NCBI RefSeq assembly: GCF_026210795.1
Contig: NC_089458.1
Location: 2,434,001-2,498,000 of the forward strand
Reading direction: 5' to 3'
Source of the DNA: Rhizophagus irregularis
Lineage: Eukaryota > Glomeromycota > Glomeromycetes > Glomerales > Glomeraceae
Length of the DNA stretch: 64,000 nucleotides
How positions within the stretch are numbered: position 1 is the stretch's first letter; every line of letters begins with the position of its first letter. Positions 46,595 to 59,792 of the stretch are shown in pieces. The notes beneath the pieces were generated by a model. It was not told the origin of the DNA. It did not search any database and was given only the letters and a program-made list of their open reading frames with translations. The translations under genes were made by a program, and so were the position numbers.

Positions 46595-47171
46595 TTTAGC
46601 AAAATTTTATTTATATGATAAAATCTGTATCATAATAAAAATTCATTGTATTAAATAATTTGTTAAATTGAAATTCGTTGTAACATGAGTTGACTGTATA
46701 TAATATTCCAGTTTGATAAATCAAATAAATATTTTATAAATAAATACATAATTTAATAAAATTTATTATATTTAATAATAGTAATAATAATATTTTGTAT
46801 AATATTACTGATTTAAAATATAAGTATATGACTATTACTTTTTCTTTTTTAATAATAAGTTTATAGATTTTCATAAAGTTACAGTTAAATACTTACAATT
46901 ATTCTATTTTTTATTGGTTAGACTGGAGTTTATGTCTGATCAGTTATACTAACTAATAAATTCTTGATCAAATAATGCTGATCAAACAACTCTATAAACT
47001 AATATATAATAAGAGTTAGAATTTTATTTCACTCAGAAGTGTATCATTAAATTTTTTATAATATGAATATATGTTTGTATTTTTAAAATTATACAAATTT
47101 TTATCATACAAAGAAAACTTTAATATTTATTATTTTTATGTAAAATATGACTGACATAATTATTACTATTA
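46595..47171. other. no gene seen
   Basis: AT-rich sequence into which the LINE fragment inserted. No supported frame. Confidence 0.5.
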
Positions 47172-47308
47172 GAGGCATGCCAGAAATCAGCTGATTTCTC
47201 TCAATTAGTAGCCTTAACCCCCACCCCTACCTGATTAAAATCTGATTGGCTAAAAAAATTATTACTATTAAATATTAAATATTATACATAATAATTAATA
47301 TTATATAA

Positions 47309-47610
47309 TTATCTTGGCTTCTAGTGATTCAATTTGAACAAACTTTTTTTTGTTTTGTAAAGCTAGATTTATAGAACTAAATAAGTGCTATAAATTAAAA
47401 AAAAAGTTTATTAAAATTGGATTACTAGTAGAAGTTAAGATAATTGCATTATAATAATTATTATAATGTAAATACAAATATCTTGGCTTCTAGTGATTCA
47501 ATTTGAACAAACTTTTTTTATTTTGTAAAGCTAGATTTGTAGAGCTAAATGAGAGCTATAAATTAAAAAAGAAGTTTATTAAAATTGGATCACTAGAAGT
47601 CAAGATAATT
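47309..47610. repeat. conserved hairpin repeat, copies 2 and 3
   Basis: Two near-identical units (about 47309-47445 and 47470-47610) each have arms atcttggcttctagtgattc and their inverse, enclosing gaacaaacttttttt, an aagctagattt block and the inverse. They stand in tandem and share the plan of the hairpin at 39354-39490. Confidence 0.75.
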
Positions 47611-47634
47611 GCATTATAATAATTAGTTATATAC

Positions 47635-47858
47635 AGGATCCCGCCTACTACTAAGATATGTTACCGGTAGAAATTTTATTTTCATATAAAACCTTACCTT
47701 AGGATTTGCTTAAATTCTATTGGTTAATTAACTAAAAAGGAAAAAAATCATAACAATGTAATATAAAATTTTCTTTTATAGTAGGATCTTTAAAGAGTTT
47801 TATATGTAAATCTTACTTTAGGCCACAGAATAACTTATCTTAATAGTAGGCAGGTTCT
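47635..47858. mobile_element. MITE family A, copy 4 (224 bp)
   Basis: Ends AGGATCCCGCCTACTACTAA and, inverted, AGAACCTGCCTACTATTAA. Perfect duplication ttatatac at 47627-47634 and 47859-47866. Its right duplication touches the end of the CAGTGCTGG element, so it landed at that element's border. Confidence 0.95.
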
Positions 47859-47865
47859 TTATATA

Positions 47866-48765
47866 CAGTGCTGGCAAAAAGTAATTGGAATTGCAAAAAA
47901 TGCAATAAATGAAAAACCAGTGATTGAAATTGCTTCAAATTTTACAGATTTGTTGCCAAATGAATTAATATTAAGTGTATAAAATTTCAGCTTTTTATTT
48001 CATTTCTTTGTCTCATAATTGATTTTTTTTTTCAAAAAAAAAACCTCCATTAAAAATTTAAGCAAGGTAAAAATTTAATAAAGATTTTAATATTATTTTC
48101 AGTCATTAATAATCAACATATATAATTATAATAAAAAATTATAAACATAAAATATATTTTTAATTAATTTATTAAAAAAATTTGGTTGTTACTTAATTAG
48201 TTAGTTTTTCTATAAATTAACATTAATGTTAACTCAAAAATCATTAAAATAAAATAAAATTTAAATACATTATACTTGTTTAATTGATATTTTTCAAATA
48301 TTTTGAATATTATTAAACTAACATTAAAAATACTTTATTATAATCCTCTATAATTATTATAATTTAAACTTAATTTTTGAATTTTAGTTTTTTTTACTAA
48401 AATTAAAGGTTAAGATTAAGTTGTGATCTTAATTTTCTCAATAACTAACAAATAAAAGTGTCAAATTTTTTTTAATAAAATTAACTTGATGTAAACTTTA
48501 ATTTGTATCATTCAACCTTTTTATGAATTTTAATTTGAATGCTATAATCAGAATTTTCAGATTTTTTATAGGTTAAATATTTTACAATTTTTTTTTTGAA
48601 TTAAAAAATCAATTTTAAGATAAAGAAATAAGATAAACAGCTGATAATTTATATATATAATAATGACATATTTGGCAAAATATTTACAAAATTTGAAGCA
48701 ATTTTAATTATTAGTTTTTCATTTATCGCATTTTTTGCAATTCTGATTACTTTTTACCAGCACCA
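47866..48765. mobile_element. 900-bp element with CAGTGCTGG ends
   Basis: CAGTGCTGGCAAAAAGTAAT on the left pairs with TGGTGCTGGTAAAAAGTAAT on the right, and attgcaaaaaatgc follows in both arms. TA lies outside both ends. The termini resemble fungal Tc1/mariner elements; the interior has no transposase. Confidence 0.7.
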
Positions 48766-48957
48766 TAAAAATAATTAAATTACTTACATTTATATTTAAA
48801 TATATAAATGTCATGTAATATATATAGACCTGATCTGAAATTTAACTGCTTAGCCCATGTGTGAAAACTTTCGTAGTCTTGTCTACCTAATTTGTCGATG
48901 TTTGCATTTGGGTCCCTCATTTCCTTTCAAATTAGCTGATTTCTGGCATGCCCCTTA

Positions 48958-49232
48958 GGCCATTTCAAATTAATTTTTAGTTTAATATCCTCCTTTTCCT
49001 TTATTTTTGAAAATTTTAAAATAATTTAAACACATTATATTAACGTATATTTAAATTTTCTCTTTTTTCTGAAATTAGATGTACCGAATATTTCTGATTT
49101 TATCTCCAAAAATTTCAATATATTTAATATATTTAAATATTATATTTGTTTAAATTATTCTTTTCTCTGATTCTCCTTCTCAAATTTTTCAGCCAGAAAG
49201 GACATTAAATTAATTATTAATTTGAAATGGTC
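48958..49232. mobile_element. MITE family C, copy 1 (275 bp)
   Basis: Ends GGCCATTTCAAATTAATTTT and, inverted, GACCATTTCAAATTAATAAT, with TTA at 48955-48957 and 49233-49235. It abuts the 47172 element and shares its TTA. A second copy lies at 54188. Confidence 0.75.
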
Positions 49233-49235
49233 TTA

Positions 49236-50267
49236 TATAGATATAAATAATATATATAATAGAATTTGAATATATATATAAACAACTTAATAATTTAACT
49301 ATGAATATATATATAAACAACTTAATAATTTGACTATTCATTTAATTTAAAATTTTAAAAATCGGTCTTTTACAATTATTTTAACATTTAGTAATTTAAT
49401 TTGACTGATTTTTTTTAAAAAATTATAGCTATAAATAAGATTTATAAAACAAAAAATGTTTATTTAAAATTACTTAATTCTAAGATAAATGCAAAAAACT
49501 AAATATGCAAAAAACTAAATAAGCAAAAAATATTAACTTTAGTGCAAATCAGTAGTTATGAAGTATTATATGGAATTCTTATATAATAATTATTGAATAA
49601 TAAGATTAAAATATTATTAAATTGTAAATTACATTTCATATATTATTAATACAAATATTTTTAAAATTTTTTTATAATATTTATTATATTAAATATTTTT
49701 AACTAACTCTTCCTAAATGCATCCCTCTTGGGATTATAATGAAAATTTGAAAAAATGTGCATTTAGAAAAAGGGTGCATTTAGAAAGAAAAATTTTATAT
49801 AATCTTTATATACTTAAGAGGATGCATTTAGAGAAAAAATATATAATATTTATTCAGTTGTTTTCTTACAAACTTTTAAATATTCTAAGTATTCCATCTT
49901 TTACAGAAACAATGTTTTATTTATCATTAGTTAATAACTCTTTAGTATCTTATATAACTTTTAGTATTATTGATATAATATAAATCTTTTTACTATGACG
50001 TTTTTCATTTTTTAAATTATGTTCTGAGTTAAAATAATATAAAATAAATAATTAAATTTTGGTGAAAAAAAATCCCGCGAACAGATGTGAAGAATAATTG
50101 GGCGATAATAAAAAGCTATTCCAATATGAATACAGTAAGTTATTAAAGGTATCTTTTATTAGAAATAACTTGTAAATTATAAAATCAAACTAATAAAATA
50201 ATATTTAAACTATAAATGTTCAGTTTTTTTTTACTCTCAAAGTAAACTATATAAACATACTTCTATT
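49236..50267. other. no gene seen; small atgcatcc palindrome
   Basis: AT-rich. Between about 49704 and 49836 cttcctaaatgcatcc and its inverse ggatgcatttagag flank gtgcatttagaaa repeats, perhaps a tiny foldback element. The last part is the 3' flank of the lipase gene. Confidence 0.45.
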
Positions 50268-51947
50268 TTAAATGCCTTCAATATATTCCCAAAGACCACA
50301 ATCAACACATTCTTCTTCATCCTCATCTGAATAGCAATGAGGAAAATCGCCGAAAAGAGTCTCCCAAACGTTCAATATTTTGTCAATAACTTCCTGAATA
50401 CGATGTGATCTAATGTCAACACGCCATCCCAATTTCTCTACGGAATCAAAAGAACATGTAACTCCAACGTGACATTTCGATTCCATCTGTAAAAAAAAAA
50501 AAAATTGCAAGTTAATGAATAATGAAAAACCACAAACTAATGTTAAAAAGTAACTTACAGCGTATCCACCTACGTAGCATGAACTGCGAATTCCCTAAGA
50601 TTATCAAAATTTATATTAAAATAAATCTCGATCAAAAATAACTATAAAACATGAATCCACTTACGTTACAAACACCCATAAAAATGGGATCTGCCGTGTG
50701 GCCGAGGTGCCAAATATTCATTTTTTCCGCTGGTAATGCGGGTGGATGAGGTAAATGTAATCTACGTGCTGGCAGTCTATCACCTGGAGATTCAAACGCT
50801 ACTGCGGGTATATTATACGTTAGTCCTATTAATGAAGAAAGTGCTCCGCCAAGTGAATGTCCTGTTATCCATATAACTGATTTAGGGAATTCTTTCATGA
50901 TTCTATCGACCATATTCTAATTGATTATAATGTTTAATTATTATTAAATACAATTATAATTTAAAGATGCAGTTTTTTTCTAAAAAATTTACCAAAGTAA
51001 TTGCAAAGTATAATTCGTCTTCGTCCACACTCTTTTCTAAACAATCTTGATTACATCTGTAATTGTCTAGGTAACAAGGACAGACTGAAGACCATGTACG
51101 ATCTACGTACGCACAACAACACGAGAACAACCGATTATCCTAAAAGATTTCATGATCAGTAATCATAAAAGTAATAATCACGTTGAAAAAAAACTTAGTA
51201 TGACACTATGACTTACATTAAATTTATCGTTGCCTACAGTTGGACCAGCACCAAATCCCATACTAGTTCCTTTAATCGAAATGACTAATGTCTTATTATC
51301 ATTTGAAGCAAAAACATAACCTCGGATACCATCTTGATCCCATCCAAAAGTATCATTCTATTTTAAATTAACAAATGGCTTTATGATAAAATTTCACCGA
51401 ATCCTTTACCAAAAAAAAAAGGAGGAAAAAAGAAAAAACGCACCAATCCATATTTTTTACCGAGATCATACCAATCTTGGTCTTCAGGTTTGACGTAAGC
51501 ATTATATGTCAACTTAGCTAGATTGATGAGAGTCTTCCAATGTTTTATAAGTGGTATATATTTTGGTATGTCCCTCCAATCCAATTTAGCTGACTTTAAT
51601 TTATTTTTCGACATATCCCTAAACTCTTTTACGGCATTTTCTTTCACATATTCAATACCGGTGCCATTTATACCCATGAGAGTGAACGTGAGAGGCGCGC
51701 CAGATTCGAGTTCTTGAGTACGAACTTTTGTTTCCGTTAGGTCCATACGACGAAATAGATTTGGATACTTTGTGGAACCGTGGTGGAATACATGTCTCAA
51801 AGAAACAGTTGTTGGTTCGCCACTTTCAACTTGATTCAAAATAAATTGATTTGCTGCTTCTAAAGCATATGGAAAATTCAAGAATAGTAGAAGAAATGAA
51901 ATAAACCAGATTATTTCGGTATCGAATAGACTTTTAAGAGCCTTCAT
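50268..51947 (-). CDS. ATG15: ATG15-like autophagic lipase, six exons
   Basis: The exons are 51947-51444, 51357-51217, 51139-50993, 50916-50665, 50594-50559 and 50486-50268, all joined in phase 0 with GT...AG introns of 72-88 bases (intron 1 starts GTGCGT). The product has 432 residues. A hydrophobic segment at residues 13-31 acts as membrane anchor or signal. The core shows [36 protein letters not shown] and the nucleophile elbow GHSLGG (Ser285). [16 protein letters not shown] follows, then [10 protein letters not shown] (Asp340), YAMESKCH and [11 protein letters not shown] (His388), so Ser, Asp and His lie in lipase class 3 order. The Cys-rich block and YAMESKCH are ATG15 hallmarks. ATG15 is a membrane phospholipase delivered to the vacuole, where it breaks down autophagic bodies. 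All motifs are intact. Confidence 0.9.
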
Positions 51948-54187
51948 GTGGATCGTAATTCAATTAGAAAAAGACCGATTATTTTTGTAAAAAAGAAATA
52001 CATTAAAAAGCAATAATTACGAAAAGGAGAGTGTTAAATAAATTAAGTAAACCTTTTCGTGAACTTGTGATATTCATATGAGCACATATTTGGAATCAAA
52101 AAAATGACGCAATCTATAAAAAGAGTCAGTTATTTGACGGATTTCTTTTAAGAACTTTATTGTGCAGCCGCCAGTAGGATCATGCTCTGATAATGCTTTT
52201 CAATTTTGGATATATTGGTCAGATAACGCAATAATATTTTACCATGATCATGTGAGTCTACAATAATACAACTATATGGTATTGATATATATATCATCAA
52301 TTAATATAAATTTAGGTAATTAATTTAGGACCGTTCTCAAGCAAACTCCTTCAATGATTAGATAGTGATATCATTGTGCTCAAGTATCACAATCAATAAC
52401 GATCAAATAGAATTATAAGCTTTGAGCATACCTTTTTTTATAGTTTTTTTATTATGATAATGATAGTTAGTCATTTTTGTTATAAAAACAAGATAAATTG
52501 AAATGATATTAGTTTCGGATGATAACCCATTTATATACTACTAGATCAGTAAATAAATAATACCTTCGGATATTTTTTGGCCAATCAGATCAATTGAATT
52601 GATTATTTTTGAATTTAATTAAAAGGAAAATTCCCTTTTAATGGATTTTTCAAAGATTTTTTATAATTTAAATATTCCATTACCATCAATACTTAAAGTT
52701 ATTATAACTATCTATAATTACTTTATCACTAAATTTTATAATCATATTTAGAAATCTGAAAAAAATCTGCTAATATTATTTAATGTTTTAAATTCTTTCT
52801 TTTAATTTTGGCTAATTTATATAATTAGTATTCTAATTTTATTTTTACTATCTTTACTTTATTCTGATTTTAAAGATTTTTATTTAGATTGGGTTTATTA
52901 TAATATAAATATTTTCAGAGTTTTATAAAATGTTTAATAATGCTTTTGATTTATAACTTTAATGAGATATCTTCTTAATTTTTAATAATAAAACTTTTAT
53001 TTATTTATTAGTAAATATAATTACATTATTTATTATAATTAAAATGTATACTATATCATATTTATTTCAAATATAACTTATGATTTATTTTTTGGAAATT
53101 TTAAAATTTTATTATAATAATAAAAACTATACAATCATAATTTACATATTTTTTTTATTAAAAATTAGTATTAAGTTAAAAATTTACTTTTTTTAAAAAA
53201 AAATTATTATTATTATTATCTGTTAAGAATAAAGTATTAGTTATATAAAAGGATTGATTTAGTAGTAATACATGATCATTATGTGAAAAGTAGTATAATA
53301 ATATAATAATAAAGTAACATGAGGCTTAAATGATATAATGCTATAAGGTTTAGTTAATGAGATTGGTTAGAAATTTAGGAATTAGAAGATTAAGAATTAA
53401 GAAATAATGAAATATTAATGCTTATAAAAATAGGTAAAATTCAATAGATATTCTGTAGCTTTTTAGCTCATTTTTATAAAATAAAATATTAATTATTAAA
53501 AGTTATCTTAAATATGCTTATGGTTTACTTGAAAGTTAATTAATATTAAATTTTAAGTCCAAAAATAATATTGTCATATAAAGTAATGTTAAAAGGCCTG
53601 AATATTAAAGCTCTATTAGTTCAAATGTAACATATTTAATAAATAAGAAAGGGAAAAATTCTTGCAGTTTGAAATTATAAATAAAAATCCAAATCAAGTA
53701 TATTGAATTTGTTATATAAATGTATTATAAATTTATAATAGTTTACTGATAAATGGCAGATATTAGTAATATCAGAAAAAGGGGTTTTTCTTTAAAAAAA
53801 CATATCTTTAAGATGTACTTTTCTAATTTGAAGTTCCAATTAACAGTACACACATAATTATTTAGTTGTAATTACAGGTAGTTTAATACTTAATAAATTA
53901 ATTTAGTTGTTTATCTTTTAATATATGTAAATAGATTTACATTATTTATTTTAATAAAATATCCAAATATCTATAATCAAAAAAAAAAAAAAATATTAGT
54001 TATACAATCAACTCTCTCTATAGTCACTACTGATATAATCACATTCTACTATATAGTTACACCAGTTGAATGTTCAAAACACTTTATTATTAAAATCTAT
54101 CCTATATAGTCACAATCTATCTATAGTTATTATCACACCTATCCTCAAAAATCTTATATTAAAAAGAACCATTTATAATTACAGTTA
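51948..54187. other. AT-rich intergenic region
   Basis: It starts with the promoter side of the lipase gene. No gene is supported further on. A run of 14 A at about 53980 may be the tail of an unrecognised retroelement fragment. Confidence 0.45.
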
Positions 54188-54436
54188 GACTGTTCCAATT
54201 TAATCTTTAGTTTAACGTCCCCTCCCCTCTATTTTTGAAAAATTCAAGGGTGATTTAAACATATATGTTTAAATATGCTTAAAACACCCCCTCCCTTACT
54301 AAAATTTAATAGTACTGAGAATTTCCAATTTTACCGAAAATTTCCAAAATTTTTAATATGTTTAATTTTCATGTTTGTTTAAATTATCTCCTTCCCTCCT
54401 CCTCAAAATTTTTGGCCAGAAAGGACGTTAAACTAA

Positions 54437-57400
54437 GGCCAGATCAAGCGGATTTTCGTTTAACATAACATAATTTGGGTGATAAAAGGGGGGGCGGGTT
54501 AAAAATAATACATATATTATATGTTTTTATAGTTTCGTTGTTTATTTATTATATGTAACTCAAATAAAATTTTTCATTAGTTGTTAAATTTCCATTTATA
54601 TTCTGTTGATCATTTCCATTGTCAAAATTTCCATTTACAATGTGATAAAATAAATCCTTTTGTTGTTAACGCTTTTAACTTTAAACACCAAAAAAAAAAC
54701 ACTTCAAAAAATGTCTTATCAACATCATCTAATTAAATTACTTTACATTCATGTTTGTTAATTTTATGAATTTGATGAATACTTTATTATTATATTTATA
54801 AATTTACTATTACATGTAAAATTATCTATATTTTATGATGTTTAGAAGAACACCCATTAGTTTTAATCTCTCCTTTAGTATAGAATTCTTTCCCATTACC
54901 CTGACATCCTTCACATAATGGATAAATTTGTTTGAAATGTTCTTTTAAAGATTGTGGCGTCGTTACCAAATCTTCACTTTCTCCACAATAATAACATATT
55001 AGATAGTTTCCTGATTTGTGACTTGAATAATACAGAATCTCAATTGGTGAGTTACAACTGATTCGAGTACGCACAAATACTGTTTCTTTCAAATAATGAT
55101 CATCAAGAAAAATTAGTGCACCACAAGAGTATGAATATGAATCCAATGCTTGTTGATAATCTTGTTGCTCTTTACAAGTTAATGATTTGTCACTATATAC
55201 ACAGCGACGTTTTCCACAATCTTCACAATTAATGTAACTACGGATTTTTCTCACAACCAATATAGACTTTGGAATAGGTTCCGCATTTACTTGTGATTGT
55301 ATGTATGTTGGTCTATATTTTTCAGTAGTTTCAGTTCTATAAATGTCTTGAAAAGTTGCATAATGATCTGTATTATCTATTTGTTTTGAAAAATCATTAT
55401 CTTCAGATCGAAATCATGTATAATACAAAATACAATTAGATTACTTTGCGAAGGAATTGGGTCTGGAAGAAAACTTAAATTACGAAATTCAGATGATGGA
55501 AGGCGAATTGGTTTACAATACAAACAAGTAGTATTGTTGCATTTTTTAATCTAAAAATAAAACATTAAAATAAGAATATGTAAAGCTTAAAGCATTGTAT
55601 TAAAAAATATAATTGCATTATTTGCATAACTGAAAGCTATATGCTCGTACACGGCAATGAGTATTCATAAACTCAACTAATACAGAGTGATGACGGATTT
55701 GTGCTTGTGTAGTTTCTTCAATTTTCAAAGTTGAATCTATAATAAAGATATATAGACTAATTAAAAGTTAGAATATTATTATAAATATAGAAATCAAAAC
55801 AACGAAATAAAATGATAAAATTTTACTTCAAATAATTCATTAATGCTTTTTTCACTTGCTGAATTGTGGCATTTAAATTTTTTGTCTTTCAATAAAAGTC
55901 GTTCTGTTCGACTATTTAATAAATCTTGAATACTCACTATACTTTCTTTTAATTCAGATTTTAATTCATTGAATTCTTGAGCTTTTTGTCGTATATCACT
56001 TAATGTATTTGTCATATCAAATAGAGATTTAGATTCAGAGCTCATTTGATCACGCTGAATACACACCTCAAGACCTAAATTCAAAGTACTCATAATTCGT
56101 TCTGCAGAATTTGTCCAGCTATGATTAGGAGTTGTACGAACTGCAACAAGTAAATTAAAATCTCCTTGAAGAAAAAGACAGATCAATGCAATTTGTATTG
56201 ATCCATAGTTGCAACGATGATCTGGACCTCCATCAGTATAAAAACACAAAATCGGAGGTAATATTTGGCATTCATATTGAATATTAAGTGTGTTATGTGA
56301 ATTTTTGCGCATGTGATTTCTGATCTTGCATGATGATCCGATGGAATTTCAGTATATTTGTGTATATGTCGATTTCCGGTGTTATGAGACGATTTACGCT
56401 GATGTATGATAGTTGCTGATTTGTGGTTAACTATATTAAAGATATTAATTTTATTTGATAGATTTACTTATATATCATTTTTATAGTTATTTCAATTTAT
56501 TTAATTTATTTATTTATTATTATTTATTTTCTTTATTTGTATTATTTATATGTATACAATTTTATTGAATTTAATTAGAAGCTATTGTGGGGAAATTAGC
56601 TCAATAGTAATTAACCGTCTAAAATTATCATTTGTACTTTATTAAAAGTGGCTTATAATTGTATTGTATAATCGTATTAATATATTACGAAATCAATAAC
56701 CCATCAATAGACATCTATAGATTAGATTTTGCCTTGATGACAGGAAAAAGAGATGATAGTTAGATAAAATAAGATATAAATATACCTTCTGCCAACTCTT
56801 TGATAGAGTAGTTACCTCATAGCTATTTTTCTGTAGTTATTTTGTCGCTAAATATCTTTAAGATATATTTCCTATCCCTTTCTGTCACTTTTTATCACTT
56901 TGTTGTAAAGACCCGAATTTACACTTATTTAATAAAATTGTTATATTTGGTCAATATTACACATTGTTTCTAACAGTCATATAACAGTTGTTATTATAAC
57001 TATTGCGTACTATTCTTTATCATATTTTGTAGTTGTTATCTTGACGATTCTTAACGAACAATACCAGAATACCAAGATAGGTAGTATTGAGTAAGAATCC
57101 CATTGATAATTGAGTGTTTATACGATATAATATCAATAGTTATCTGACTCTTATTTACTGCCATAACTGGTAACAAGCGCATTTAAAAACTCAGTTGAAT
57201 GTTAGATAGCACTACTTGGTTCAAAAACGGTATCCTTGTAAGATACAAATACCTGACCATCATAAAATGACCCAGAAATATCATCAGGAATCGAAATAAA
57301 AAATATGACTGATGGTGTTAAAAAAAGTTTGGTAAAGTCATGGTCAGCTGCAGCCAAAATACTGTCTTGAGCAACCATTGAACGTCGATTTCGTACACCT

Positions 57401-59792
57401 GTAGAAACTGCAACATCCACTTCAATAGGTATTTTATGTTTATCATCTGCAGATATTAAACACGTCTATTGATGGTATTGAATGCAAAATTCTCTAAGAT
57501 ACCGGAAAAGTGCTGCACAATAATGTGCATTATCACTATTTTTTCAAAGTAACTGACTTTACACTTGAAATTTCACATTAAATCGATTAGTGTGATGTAT
57601 TGATCGTGTTGTAGTGGCATTTGTAGGACAAAATTGAAAGCGAATCCATTCTTGTGATAGAATATGAATAGTGAAAGGAAGGGAATTATTGTGGATAATT
57701 TTTAATCTTTCCACTATAATTTTATGAAGATCACGAACAGACAAAGCCAATGGCATATATAAAACAGATTCATGGCGTCATTCATCTGTTACAAGCAAAT
57801 TCTATTAAGTGAAAGTGAAATTATAACATAGATTATAATGGTAATAAATAAAGCATATTTGAATAAACTAATCTTTGTACCTGTTCATTGAAATAAGCTT
57901 CCAATTCATTCCAAAACACATTGAATTTTGTTCCATTAAATCCATTATTTGTTCACAAATCAAATACAATTGTGAGATCTGTCAATCTCAGCATTAATTG
58001 TAGTCTCTCTTTTACATCATGAGAGATAGTATTTGAAGTCACAGAAACATCACCAGTAAGATCAAAATAAAGCATCCATAATACAGCTGGTGAAACTTTA
58101 CTAATATAAGAATACTAAAAAATTAATAAATTCATAAGATAATGCAATATTTATTAGAATATCAATTACATTATCATATTATTGTTGCCTTATTCAGCAC
58201 ATTCTTTCGCATTTGTCATGAAAAATAATGTGGCAATCTTTCATGAATTCTAGCCAGCATACGTGCTTTCAAAGTTTCTTCATTATTAAACACTTCATCA
58301 TCTGGGATTTTTCATATATAATTAATGGTTCCTAAATAATTGTCTTGATGATATCTATAATTTATAATTTTTATTATGAATTTATTAAAAAACCTTTGAA
58401 TATATAATATAAAAATACTAACCTATATATGCCGATTGGAAAAGTGAGCTGCAATTCTTTAATAAATCAATACCGTTTCATAATATTGATTGGAAGATAT
58501 GGCTGAATATCAATATATCTGTATACTTGTTTTTCAAGTATAGCATCATTTAATTGGATATAATTTTCATGAAGGCTATCACATTTGCAGGCAGGAATTT
58601 GATATATAGTACTGCTGTTTTCAGAATTACGAGCACTTTCATTACTATGATGAAGCTTGCTCATACTAGCAGTAGTTGTAACTAGATATTCTGAATATTT
58701 TCTTAGAATTTCAACCAAAAACAATATTTCAGGCATTACTTGATTCCATAAATCATTGCATACCCATGGTTGATTAATAAACAATTCAAGAGAACTTGAA
58801 AGCTGAACAAGCTTTTGCTGTAACATCAGGTTTTTTTTATGATGGCTAGTGTAATAAAATTTGTTGTATGATCCACCATCCTGATAAGTTCACAGCTGTG
58901 TAAAAAAAACTGGAAGGTGATATGTACGTGCATGCAATGTAGAAAGATGTGGATTGATATACCAGAGTGCATCTGTGAAACAAGTCACAAATTTTTTGCT
59001 GATTGTATCATGTAAACCACCTATCCAGCCAATTTTTTGGACTTGAAAAATCTCAATAATTTCATTGTAAAGTTGATCATAATTATTGTACACAGTTCAA
59101 TGCTGGGAAAGTAAAGGTTTATTTGAATTTTTCATTAAAATGTTAAAAAATTTAGTTGATTTTGAGTTGAAACTGGTACTGGTGTATCTGAGCCTGTATT
59201 AACAACCAGACAAAATTTAACTTGCAAGAAGCCCAAAACTTCTAACATGTTTAAGTCACCATTTAGCCTATTGTTAACCTTTCGCCAGTTTTCAGACTTC
59301 TCTTGTCTAACAAATACTTGAACCTCTCTATCATTATATTGTCCTGATGTCATTGCATCAAAAAGGTCTTTAAACTGGTTATCTGTAGATTCTATACTCA
59401 CTATACGCTCAGAAATAACACACTTAGTACTTTCGTTTACTTGAATCAAGAGATAAAGCATATTTAGATGTTCATTTTACCATGAATTGCGGATTAATAG
59501 CACCCTCATTACGCGTAAAATTTATACTCATTTTATTCAAATTGTATTCAAACCTTAATTTTTTTTAACAGGTGTTTATTTTCAATTTAAAGAGATATTA
59601 AAAAAGGAGTACATATTTAGGTAGTATGATATATCATTATAAAGGAGTATCGTGACCATATTTTTTAAAGTGATCGGTAAATATTACATGACACAATTCT
59701 ATTGGCTATATATTATGTATTATATTTGTATTAAACTTTGAAATATTGGGGGGAAGGAGTTATGTTAAATGAAAAATCTGCTTGGTCTGGCC
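54437..59792 (-). mobile_element. 5.4-kb TIR transposon with TDGGPDHR gene
   Basis: The ends GGCCAGATCAAGCGGATTTT and, inverted, GGCCAGACCAAGCAGATTTT continue to gtttaacataac/atttaacataac, over 30 bp. The 3-bp duplication TAA lies at 54434-54436 and 59793-59795. The boundaries are independently fixed because the element divides the right arm of a MITE. The interior holds one decayed multi-exon gene on the minus strand. The TIR core and 3-bp duplication recall PIF/Harbinger, but the protein does not. Confidence 0.85.
54826..59531 (-). pseudogene. large multi-exon TDGGPDHR protein gene, dead
   Basis: Order on the minus strand: MSINFTRNEGAINPQ (59531), ERIVSIESTDNQFKDLFDAM and NNRLNGDLNMLEVLGFLQVK (to 59135), IGWIGGLHDTISKKFV (59050), QPWVCNDLWNQVMPEILFLV (58750), TLKARMLARIHERLPHYF (58250), NGFNGTKFNVFWNELEAYFN (57920), MPLALSVRDLHKIIVERL (57756), STGVRNRRSMVAQDSILAAA (57400). 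Then the core PPILCFYTDGGPDHRCNYGS with HSWTNSAERIMSTLNLGLE (56312-55900), CNNTTCLYCKPIRLPSSEF, and a C-terminal Cys-rich part (CEDCGKRRCV, CYYCGESE, CEGCQGNG) ending at 54826. Stops and shifts occur in most pieces. About 700 bases near 56440-57165 are not coding and may be another insertion. I recall this as a large multi-copy family in Rhizophagus with relatives in some aquatic animals. The acidic TDGGPDH...AER pair suggests an RNase H-fold transposase, but this is inference. Confidence 0.65.

Larger units (their letters stand above)
47172..48954. mobile_element. 1.8-kb TTA-flanked element, composite
   Basis: Ends GAGGCATGCCAGAAATCAGC and, inverted, GGGGCATGCCAGAAATCAGC, with TTA at 47169-47171 and 48955-48957: PIF/Harbinger type. 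Inside are two hairpin repeats, a family A MITE and a 900-bp CAGTGCTGG element. No transposase remains. Confidence 0.75.

Noticed and set aside
49717-49983. Frame of 88 codons starting MHPSWDYNENLKK
   Set aside because: It overlaps a small palindrome with gtgcatttagaaa repeats and is otherwise AT-driven.
56586-56640. Segment aaattagctcaatagtaatt resembling a tRNA A box, possible SINE head
   Set aside because: No B box, acceptor stem or tail could be found.
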